Shown here in pieces: positions 1-5,790 of a stretch of 5,790 nt of DNA. Position numbers and translations under genes: made by a program. Every line of letters begins with the position of its first letter. Position 1 is the first letter of the stretch. Source of the DNA: Candidatus Cloacimonadota bacterium (GTDB taxonomy: Bacteria > Cloacimonadota > Cloacimonadia > Cloacimonadales > Cloacimonadaceae). The notes below the pieces were generated by a model. That model saw only the letters and a program-made list of their open reading frames with translations. It was not told the DNA's origin and did not search any database. The stretch is taken from positions 1-5,790 of the forward strand of contig JAQVMI010000133.1 of the NCBI GenBank assembly GCA_028703735.1. The letters are read 5' to 3'.

Positions 1-2355
1 GGCGAACCTGTTGCCTCGAAATGGCGTGTTAATTCTATCAATCCTGAGGCTATGGGTTTAACTCCCCATCTTACTATCTCTCCCCAAACCCGTGATAGAA
101 ATATTGCAGCCATGAATTCCTATCCCAAGCGCAATCTGCGTGGACCCAATACTGGAACTGTGAATAACTTGAATGTCTTTATCCGCTTTAGCGATCAAAC
201 CGAATTCACCCTCTCCCGCGAGATGTATGATGCAAGATTTAACGCCATTGGAGATAGTGATATCAGCTTGCGGAACTACTTTCAAAAAGTTAGCTATAAT
301 CAGCTTACCTATGTAACACATCACTATCCTGAAAGCCTGCCACAAACCAATCTTTCCTATCAGGATAGCCATCCCCGCAGCTATTACATGCCTTATAATA
401 CGATAACTAATCCTGATGGATATAACGATAGTGACGAACGCACTTTTAGAGAGCATACTCTACTGGCAAATGCTATAAATAGCATTGCAAATCAGGTTCC
501 ATCGAATTTGGTTATCGATGCCGATAATGATGGTTCGGTAGATAACGTATGCTTCATAATTCGTGGACCACACACTGCCTGGGCAGAATTACTTTGGGCG
601 CATCGCTGGGCTTTATATACCTCAGAAGCTTATATTAACGGTAAGCAAGTGTGGGATTTCACTTTTCAGCCGGAGGATCAAAACAGTGTGCGAACCCTGT
701 GCCACGAAATGTTTCACAGCGTTGGTGCTCCCGATCTTTATCATTACACTTATAATGGTATTACACCTGCAGGTTGCTGGGATATTATGGAAAGCGGTAA
801 TGGTCACATGGGTATGTATATGAAATATAAGTATGGCGGATGGTTAGAAAGCTTACCCTCTATTACAACAAATGGCACATATACTTTAAATCCGGTAAGC
901 TCTGCCACCAATAATGTTTACAAGATGAGTATTGCTGGTAACAATAGCCAGTTTTTGGTTTTCGAATACCGTAAACGTGGCAGCGATATTTATGAAGCAG
1001 AATTGCCAGGTTCGGGCTTGCTTATCTACAGGATAAATCAAAATTACTCTGGAAATGCGGATGGACCACCGGATGAAGTGTATATCTTTCGCCCTAATGG
1101 TAATAATAACGTTAATGGTTTAATTGCCGAAGCGGCATTTTGTGCAGAAGAAGGGCGCACAGATTTTAATGCTTACACCAATCCTGCAGCTTTTCTAAGC
1201 AATGGAAACCTCATACAGGTTAACATCAATAATATCACAACTGCCGGAGAGACAATCAGTTTTCAGGTATCTTCATCCACTGCGAATCTTGCTCCGGTAA
1301 TCCATTCAATTAGTCCGGTTAGCGGTTCAATTCTTGCCAATACCCCGTTTACCCTCACCGCAGAAGTTTCTGCACCCAATAGCTCTGTAAACTATGTGGA
1401 ATTTCTGGTGAATGGCTTACTATCTACCACAGATACCGAAAGTCCTTATACAGCCATAATTAATGGCACAGATTTAGGGCTTGGCTGGCATCAAATAACC
1501 GTGATTGCGCATTCCATAAACGGGATGCAAACCAGCAGAAATTCCACAGTGGAAATAATAAATCCTGCCCAGGAAAACTGGTTTACCTGGGTAACAGATT
1601 CACCTCTTTGGTCAGATTTTGGCAGAGGTGCAGTTCCGATAAAAGTGGCAGTGGATTTTGATCTGGGAACTCAGGAATACTATGTGAAAGGATTGAAATT
1701 CAGATTTAATCCGGACCCCTGGGGAACACCCGATATTCCGGGCTTGGTTACTGCTCAAATAAACCGTTTTGCCTCGGGTGCAATCACAGAACAGCCATTG
1801 ATGCTTTTGGGCACCATAATAAATCAGGATTATGATCCTAATTTTGTATTCGTAATTGCAGATAGCACCAGAATTTCGGGTCAAATTGCTGTAATCCTGG
1901 ATCTATATGAATATCAGAATATTACCTTTGATGCAAATGCACCTTCGGGGCATACATGGCTTACAGAACCAAACCGAACCTGGACAGATGCTTTGGCACG
2001 CGGAATGCAAGGTGCTGCATCCATCCAATTACTCTTGCAATCACCTGTGGTAGGTTCCGAAGATGTTGTGATCCCTGTAAACCAATTGCAGCTTGCCAAT
2101 TACCCCAATCCATTTGTGAACAGCACCACAATAAGCTATGGGACCAAGGCTGCATCTTATACAACCCTCTGCGTGTATAACCTTAAAGGACAAAAAGTTA
2201 AAACTCTTCATAATGGTGATATTTCTGCAGGTTCGCACACGATATCCTGGGATGGAAGAGATGAAAATAACAGCAAGGTTGCCAATGGTGTTTACTATTA
2301 TCGGCTAAATTCCGATGGAGTAATAAAAACAGCTAAGATGCTATTGGTACAGTAA
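1..2355 (+). CDS. M6-family secreted metalloprotease with Ig-like and C-terminal sorting domains (5' partial)
   Basis: The frame is open to base 1, so this is the last 784 residues of a longer protein; the ATG at 52 is internal, and signal peptide and most of the propeptide are missing. Residues below are numbered from base 1. The zinc site is HEMFHSVGAPD (235-245), an HExxHxxGxPD motif with His235, Glu236, His239 and probable third ligand Asp245, followed by a Met-turn-like WDIM (260-263). An acidic DADNDGSVD (173-181), as in M6 peptidases, may bind calcium. The catalytic region spans about 50-420. Next come an Ig-like domain resembling Big_7 (about 431-520), an unassigned beta-rich stretch (about 525-690), and a C-terminal domain starting NYPNPF (700-705) and running to the end, with VYNLKGQKVKTL and NGVYYYRL typical of type IX sorting/FlgD-like domains. 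Export to the surface or medium and protein degradation are inferred. Two stop codons in tandem (TAATAA) end it. The protease family is well supported; the substrate is unknown. Confidence 0.88.
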   Translation, partial: GEPVASKWRVNSINPEAMGLTPHLTISPQTRDRNIAAMNSYPKRNLRGPNTGTVNNLNVFIRFSDQTEFTLSREMYDARFNAIGDSDISLRNYFQKVSYNQLTYVTHHYPESLPQTNLSYQDSHPRSYYMPYNTITNPDGYNDSDERTFREHTLLANAINSIANQVPSNLVIDADNDGSVDNVCFIIRGPHTAWAELLWAHRWALYTSEAYINGKQVWDFTFQPEDQNSVRTLCHEMFHSVGAPDLYHYTYNGITPAGCWDIMESGNGHMGMYMKYKYGGWLESLPSITTNGTYTLNPVSSATNNVYKMSIAGNNSQFLVFEYRKRGSDIYEAELPGSGLLIYRINQNYSGNADGPPDEVYIFRPNGNNNVNGLIAEAAFCAEEGRTDFNAYTNPAAFLSNGNLIQVNINNITTAGETISFQVSSSTANLAPVIHSISPVSGSILANTPFTLTAEVSAPNSSVNYVEFLVNGLLSTTDTESPYTAIINGTDLGLGWHQITVIAHSINGMQTSRNSTVEIINPAQENWFTWVTDSPLWSDFGRGAVPIKVAVDFDLGTQEYYVKGLKFRFNPDPWGTPDIPGLVTAQINRFASGAITEQPLMLLGTIINQDYDPNFVFVIADSTRISGQIAVILDLYEYQNITFDANAPSGHTWLTEPNRTWTDALARGMQGAASIQLLLQSPVVGSEDVVIPVNQLQLANYPNPFVNSTTISYGTKAASYTTLCVYNLKGQKVKTLHNGDISAGSHTISWDGRDENNSKVANGVYYYRLNSDGVIKTAKMLLVQ

Positions 2356-2409
2356 TAACCTCTGCTTTCGCAATTGCATACGCACCCTGTGCATTCTGCA
2401 GAGACGGCG

Positions 2410-2471
2410 GTTACCACAATTGTGACCAGTTTCTATATAGAGTCTACTATTCACAATTTGTTATGGGTAAC
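2410..2471. repeat. Imperfect inverted repeat in the intergenic region
   Basis: Bases 2410-2425 (GTTACCACAATTGTGA) pair with 2451-2471 in reverse complement. The pairing is three blocks of 6, 4 and 6 bp, interrupted by bulges of 4 nt and 1 nt on the 3' arm, around a 25-nt loop. The left arm also contains a perfect 10-bp palindrome, CACAATTGTG (2415-2424), and the loop holds the 8-bp palindrome CTATATAG (2433-2440). It lies 54 bp after the protease stop and just upstream of a possible promoter. No T-tract follows, so it is not a standard intrinsic terminator. It could be an operator, an RNA hairpin at the end of the protease mRNA, or chance in AT-rich DNA. Confidence 0.4.
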
Positions 2472-2485
2472 AATCCACAAAAGCA

Positions 2486-2536
2486 TTGACATTTCCTGCC
2501 TTGTTAAAATCTTGGATAGACTAAGCTAAATACAAT
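2486..2536 (+). promoter_or_regulatory. Possible promoter region for the lysine-fermentation cluster
   Basis: A perfect TTGACA (-35-like) sits at 2486-2491. The nearest -10-like hexamers are badly spaced: TAAAAT (2505-2510) is only 13 nt downstream, and TACAAT (2531-2536) is too far away to pair with it but could act with a weaker upstream element. The region from 2501 to 2552 is AT-rich, as expected before a transcription start. A promoter is expected here because the three downstream genes are closely packed and the protease gene ends 217 bp before kdd. The exact elements are uncertain, and promoter consensus in this phylum is poorly known. Confidence 0.25.
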
Positions 2537-2561
2537 AAAAAGAATAAATTAGATACCCATT

Positions 2562-2567
2562 GGGAGG
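2562..2567 (+). promoter_or_regulatory. Strong Shine-Dalgarno of kdd
   Basis: GGGAGG lies 5 nt upstream of the ATG at 2573. It fixes that ATG as the start of kdd over the in-frame ATG at 2663. It is the strongest ribosome binding site of the three cluster genes; kamA has GGAG (3635-3638, 6 nt spacing) and kamB only AAGG. Confidence 0.75.
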
Positions 2568-2572
2568 AACAA

Positions 2573-3631
2573 ATGAAAACTAATGGTTGCCGTTATGGAA
2601 CACACCGGGTAATTGAACCTGCCGGAGTTTTACCCCAGCCCGCCAGAGTGTTAAATAATGACATGAGCGAGATTTGGGATAACGAATTATTGATCGATGT
2701 TATCCGTCTGAATGTAGATTCCGCTTCATTTCATCAGATAAAGAACAAGCTGAAAGCACAAGGGCATAGCGATATGGAAAAAGCTTTTGCAGAGCATGCC
2801 ATAGACCTTACAAACCGCACTGGAAAACACAAAAACGAGGATACCGGTTCCGGTGGAATGTTAATTGGAAAAGTAGCCGCCATTGGCGATAAATTTGAGC
2901 AAAAAGAACCTCTTAAAGTTGGCGATAAAATTGCCAGCCTGGTATCCTTATCTCTTACTCCGCTAAAAATAAAGCAGATTAAACAGGTGCTTTTGGATAA
3001 AGACCAAGTGGAAATTGAAGGGCAGGCAATTCTTTTCAGCAGCGGTATTTATGCCAAACTTCCAGATGATATGGACGAGAATCTGGCACTTTCGGTATTG
3101 GACGTAGCAGGCGCACCAGCACAGGCAGAACGTTTGGTAAAGCCGGGTGATACAGTTGTGATAATTGGTGCCAATGGAAAAAGCGGTATCCTGTGCAATA
3201 CTGTGGCGCGTGAAAGAGCTGGAGTATCAGGAAAGGTGATAGGGATTGTTAGGAACGAAAATTACATCGAAACTTGCCTTAAAACCGGCTGCCACGAAGT
3301 AATTATTGCCAGCGCAACCGATGCGATAACCATCGAAAAAGAGGTTTCACGCCTTACCAATGGCAAAATGGCAGATGTGGTGATAAACGTAGTAAATATT
3401 GAAGATACGGAACTTCCCTCCATTATGGCTTGTAAAGACCGTGGCTTGGTATATTTCTTTTCCATGGCAACATCCTTCACCAAAGCAGCTTTGGGTGCAG
3501 AAGGTATTGGTGCCGATGTAGATATGATTTTGGGTAATGGCTACGCACATCACCATGCAGAAATTTCTCTTGATCTGCTGCGTAGAAATCCCACCCTTAT
3601 GAAACTTTTCAAAGAGCGTTACACCGATTAA
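2573..3631 (+). CDS. kdd: L-erythro-3,5-diaminohexanoate dehydrogenase
   Basis: This cytoplasmic enzyme oxidatively deaminates L-erythro-3,5-diaminohexanoate with NAD(P)+ to 5-amino-3-oxohexanoate and ammonia, a middle step of anaerobic lysine fermentation. The 352-residue product matches the usual Kdd size (about 345). The N-terminus GCRYGTHRVIEPAGVLPQPA (5-24) is characteristic of the family. A Rossmann-type nucleotide-binding loop, GANGKSG (199-205), follows the strand VVII, and the region 185-300 resembles the cofactor domain of medium-chain dehydrogenases (PGDTVVIIGANG, then GKVIGIVRNE). The GG-rich stretch near 92-105 (TGSGGMLIGKVAAIG) fits the catalytic domain. The start is set by a strong GGGAGG and the conserved N-terminus. 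kamA follows 13 bp downstream. The gene looks intact with no frameshift. Assignment rests on family resemblance plus the kamA-kamB neighbours, which make another dehydrogenase unlikely. Confidence 0.93.
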   Translation: MKTNGCRYGTHRVIEPAGVLPQPARVLNNDMSEIWDNELLIDVIRLNVDSASFHQIKNKLKAQGHSDMEKAFAEHAIDLTNRTGKHKNEDTGSGGMLIGKVAAIGDKFEQKEPLKVGDKIASLVSLSLTPLKIKQIKQVLLDKDQVEIEGQAILFSSGIYAKLPDDMDENLALSVLDVAGAPAQAERLVKPGDTVVIIGANGKSGILCNTVARERAGVSGKVIGIVRNENYIETCLKTGCHEVIIASATDAITIEKEVSRLTNGKMADVVINVVNIEDTELPSIMACKDRGLVYFFSMATSFTKAALGAEGIGADVDMILGNGYAHHHAEISLDLLRRNPTLMKLFKERYTD

Positions 3632-3644
3632 ACCGGAGCATTAA

Positions 3645-4889
3645 ATGAGCATTATCGATATTAAAAGCATTGCCACAAGCAGTGAGTGGAACGATTGGCA
3701 TTGGCAGCTAAGAAACAGGATCACCACAAAGGAAGAATTAGCTAAATACATAGTGTTACTTCCAGAAGAGGAAGCTGTATTCAAAAATAATGCCTTTTCC
3801 TTCCGCATGGCAATAACACCTCATTACCTTTCTTTGATAGATCACAGCAATCCCCTGGATCCTGTTCGCTTACAGGCTATTCCACGCATAGCTGAAAGTG
3901 ATTATTCAGCCTCGGATATGGCAGATCCACTTCATGAAGATGCAGATTCACCAGTTCCGGGGATGACACACAGGTATCCGGATAGGGTATTGCTGCTACT
4001 AACAGACCAATGTGCCATGTATTGCAGGCATTGCACCCGCCGAAGAAAAGCAGGCGAAAACGATGCTCCCATGCCAAAAGACAATGTAGATAAAGCCTTG
4101 GATTACATCCGTGCTCACACAGAGGTGCGGGATGTTATTCTTAGCGGTGGCGATCCCTTAACCCTGGGGGATGAGAGATTGGACGAAATATTGGGTCACT
4201 TAAGCAAGATTGAGCATGTAGATATTGTGCGCATTGGAACCCGTTTACCTGTGGTTTTACCCCAGCGTATTACAGACAGCCTGTTAGCCGTGCTAAAGAA
4301 ATACAAATTTGTGTGGTTGAACACACATTACAATCACCCTCTGGAACTGCAGGAAGATGCTGTTGCTGCTTTGGCAAAGCTATCTGAAGCAGGAATTCCC
4401 TTGGGAAATCAATCTGTGTTGCTAAAAGGTATAAACGATAACGTGGATGTGATGAAAGCCTTGGTACACAAGCTGGTTAAGAACCGGATTCGTCCTTACT
4501 ACATATATCAATGCGATCTTTCGGAAGGCATAGCTCATTTCCGTACCCCTGTTTCCAAGGGCATTGAGATCATAGAATCCTTGCGGGGGCACACCTCTGG
4601 CTTATGCATTCCCACCTTTGTGGTAGATGCTCCGGGTGGTGGCGGAAAAATTCCTGTAATGCCCAATTACCTAATTTCACAGATGCCAAACAGGATTATT
4701 TTGCGCAATTACGAAGGTTTTATTACTGCTTACACAGAGCCGGGATTTGAAGCTACTGATGAAACAAAATACCGGGCTTTAACAAATCCCGAACGAAGGT
4801 CTCAGGAAGGAATAATGGCTTTGATGCGGGGTAAAACTGTTTCTATTGGACCAGCGGAGACAAAGCGAAATTTACGCCGCAAAACCTAA
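3645..4889 (+). CDS. kamA: Lysine 2,3-aminomutase (radical SAM, PLP-dependent)
   Basis: KamA interconverts L-lysine and L-beta-lysine, the entry step of lysine fermentation, using a [4Fe-4S] cluster, S-adenosylmethionine and pyridoxal phosphate in the cytoplasm. The product is 414 residues, against 416 for the Clostridium subterminale enzyme. The radical SAM motif CxxxCxxC is Cys123, Cys127, Cys130 (CAMYCRHC), followed by TRRRKAG. SGGDPL (167-172) is the SAM-binding GGD-type motif. The PLP lysine is Lys335 in PGGGGK (330-335). With a constant offset of two from the clostridial numbering, Arg132, Asp291 (in QCDLSEG) and Asp328 match the residues that bind the substrate lysine, which favours a true lysine enzyme over EpmB (YjeK) or glutamate 2,3-aminomutase. 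GGAG lies 6 nt before the ATG. The gene sits 13 bp after kdd and 10 bp before the next gene, so it is almost certainly co-transcribed. It appears intact and functional. Confidence 0.96.
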   Translation: MSIIDIKSIATSSEWNDWHWQLRNRITTKEELAKYIVLLPEEEAVFKNNAFSFRMAITPHYLSLIDHSNPLDPVRLQAIPRIAESDYSASDMADPLHEDADSPVPGMTHRYPDRVLLLLTDQCAMYCRHCTRRRKAGENDAPMPKDNVDKALDYIRAHTEVRDVILSGGDPLTLGDERLDEILGHLSKIEHVDIVRIGTRLPVVLPQRITDSLLAVLKKYKFVWLNTHYNHPLELQEDAVAALAKLSEAGIPLGNQSVLLKGINDNVDVMKALVHKLVKNRIRPYYIYQCDLSEGIAHFRTPVSKGIEIIESLRGHTSGLCIPTFVVDAPGGGGKIPVMPNYLISQMPNRIILRNYEGFITAYTEPGFEATDETKYRALTNPERRSQEGIMALMRGKTVSIGPAETKRNLRRKT

Positions 4890-4892
4890 GGT
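4887..4892 (+). promoter_or_regulatory. Ribosome binding site of kamB overlapping the kamA stop
   Basis: TAAGGT contains both the kamA stop codon (TAA, 4887-4889) and a weak Shine-Dalgarno AAGG (4888-4891), 8 nt before the ATG at 4900. The overlap suggests that translation of kamB depends on ribosomes ending on kamA. Confidence 0.55.
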
Positions 4893-4899
4893 AATACCT

Positions 4900-5790
4900 A
4901 TGTTCTTAAAGTGGATTTCCGACGATTGCTATCAGAAAATAGCGATTGTTGGAATCTGCAAGAACGCAGGTAAAACCACCATTTTAAACCATATTATGCA
5001 GCACTGCATCACAAATTGGGGAATCATGACCACAGGACGTGATGGGGAAGCAGAGGATGTTCTGTTCAAAACACCCAAACCTCAGGTAAAAATTACCAGG
5101 GGTAGTGTTTTTTGCGCCGATTCTGTGTGCCTGGATGCTTATGGCTCACGGGTGAATATTCTGGAAAAAACTGTATGGCAAAGCGGAGGTAAACCTTTGT
5201 GGATAGCAAGAGCAAATTGTGATCTGGAAGGTGAAATAGCAGGTCCTCAAAATACCGCAGCACAGGCAGATCTGGCAGAAAGGCTTATTTATTGGGGAGC
5301 AGATAAAGTTTTAATCGATGGCTCCTTAGACCGTAAATCCATAGCCTTCAGCAGCAGCATTCAAGCCATAATACTATCCATAGGTGCCAGTTTTGGCAGC
5401 CTTACTGCCATAGAAGAAGAGCTGCACCGCTTACAGGTTTTAAATCAGCTACCTGCCATAAAACCGCTTACTCCGCAGGCAATAAAACAACTTCATGAAG
5501 CTAAAGGAATTATGCTGGAGCAGGATAATCTATGGACAGAAGCAGGATTTAGCTCATTGATATCAAACGAGAAAAGGTTAATCAGCCTCATTAAGGATAC
5601 TCCCTTTAGCAGCATATACTTTCCCGGAGCTATCACAAGCAATATTTACAAACACCTTGGTAGCAGTTTGCAGCCCTATAAGCTATACTTTCGCCATCCG
5701 GAATGCCTAAAACTGCCAGTTAACGAGCTGAAAGCATTTGTGGGACAGCATCATCCCCAATGCCTGATTCCTTACAACATAAAGGCTGTG
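4900..5790 (+). CDS. kamB: Lysine 5,6-aminomutase reactivase subunit KamB-like protein (3' partial)
   Basis: The first 297 codons are present; the frame is still open at the window end. Near the N-terminus, after the strand KIAIVG (13-18), lies a P-loop-like sequence CKNAGKTT (20-27). GRDGE (46-50) follows, and VLIDGSLDRKS (137-147) looks like a Walker B strand with Asp140. This pattern, and the position directly after kdd-kamA, match the protein that in Fusobacterium and clostridial lysine clusters lies between kamA and a MutS-like ATPase gene (kamC). KamB and KamC are annotated as the reactivase that restores lysine 5,6-aminomutase (KamDE) after its adenosylcobalamin is inactivated. No signal peptide or membrane segment is seen, so it should be cytoplasmic. 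The start follows kamA by 10 bp with AAGG overlapping the kamA stop. The function is inferred from context and family resemblance; the nucleotide used is unknown. Confidence 0.8.
   Translation, partial: MFLKWISDDCYQKIAIVGICKNAGKTTILNHIMQHCITNWGIMTTGRDGEAEDVLFKTPKPQVKITRGSVFCADSVCLDAYGSRVNILEKTVWQSGGKPLWIARANCDLEGEIAGPQNTAAQADLAERLIYWGADKVLIDGSLDRKSIAFSSSIQAIILSIGASFGSLTAIEEELHRLQVLNQLPAIKPLTPQAIKQLHEAKGIMLEQDNLWTEAGFSSLISNEKRLISLIKDTPFSSIYFPGAITSNIYKHLGSSLQPYKLYFRHPECLKLPVNELKAFVGQHHPQCLIPYNIKAV

Noticed and set aside
52..54. ATG at 52 as the true start of the protease
   Set aside because: The frame is open to base 1 with protein-like sequence, no Shine-Dalgarno precedes it, and an M6 protease needs an upstream signal peptide and propeptide.
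58..456. Antisense 132-residue open frame within the protease gene
   Set aside because: It lies wholly opposite the M6 coding sequence, shows no recognisable motif and has low-complexity hydrophobic composition typical of a shadow frame.
563..823. Overlapping + strand frame across the zinc-site region
   Set aside because: It is an out-of-frame reading of the protease catalytic domain; the main frame carries HEMFHSVGAPD and WDIM.
1612..2238. Several short frames on both strands in the 3' part of the protease gene
   Set aside because: All overlap the continuous main frame that encodes the unassigned and sorting domains, and none has a convincing ribosome binding site or motif.
2360..2403. Intrinsic terminator after the protease gene (CTCTGC/GCAGAG, 6 bp arms)
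   Set aside because: The arms are 32 nt apart and no T-run follows, so it does not meet the usual terminator pattern, although small palindromes (GCAATTGC, GCAC-GTGC) lie inside.
2356..2572. Cobalamin or lysine riboswitch upstream of the B12-linked lysine cluster
   Set aside because: Considered because KamDE needs B12 and the substrate is lysine, but I see no B12 box-like sequence and no multi-helix lysine aptamer core by eye. A covariance-model search would be decisive.
3262..4077. Antisense frames opposite kdd and kamA
   Set aside because: They overlap conserved Rossmann and radical SAM coding regions and show no family features.
3645..4889. EpmB (EF-P lysine aminomutase) or glutamate 2,3-aminomutase
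   Set aside because: Length, the matching Asp291 and Asp328 substrate residues and the kdd-kamB neighbours point to catabolic lysine 2,3-aminomutase.

Overview
The window shows the end of a large secreted metalloprotease gene, a 217-bp intergenic region, and the first three genes of a tight same-strand cluster for anaerobic lysine fermentation. All genes read on the + strand. The best guess for the organism is an anaerobic, amino-acid-fermenting member of the FCB superphylum, most likely Candidatus Cloacimonadota (Cloacimonas-like). That guess rests on two things together: a type IX/FlgD-like C-terminal sorting domain (NYPNPF start) on the protease, and the kdd-kamA-kamB gene order of the lysine-to-butyrate/acetate pathway. 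It is an inference; no 16S or other phylogenetic marker is present.

Layout. 1-2355: 3' part of an M6-family (immune inhibitor A-like) metalloprotease; the reading frame is open to base 1, so the true start lies outside the window. 2356-2572: intergenic region with a tandem stop, an imperfect inverted repeat, a possible promoter and a strong Shine-Dalgarno. 2573-3631: kdd, L-erythro-3,5-diaminohexanoate dehydrogenase. 3645-4889: kamA, lysine 2,3-aminomutase, with all key residues in place. 4900-5790 and beyond: kamB-like subunit of the lysine 5,6-aminomutase reactivase, cut off by the window end.

How the genes work together. KamA turns L-lysine into L-beta-lysine. The B12-dependent KamDE aminomutase (expected downstream) converts this to 3,5-diaminohexanoate, and Kdd oxidises that to 5-amino-3-oxohexanoate. 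KamB, with its expected partner KamC, should keep KamDE active by exchanging damaged cobalamin. The gaps of 13 and 10 bp between kdd, kamA and kamB indicate one transcript. The exported protease next door could supply amino acids, but it is separated by the intergenic region and need not be co-regulated.

The catabolic cluster is a recognisable known pathway. I see no CRISPR array, mobile element, tRNA or rRNA, and no clearly undescribed system. The points most worth a second look are the atypical P-loop of KamB, the absence of kce/kal immediately upstream of kdd, the inverted repeat in the intergenic region, and an unassigned domain in the protease.
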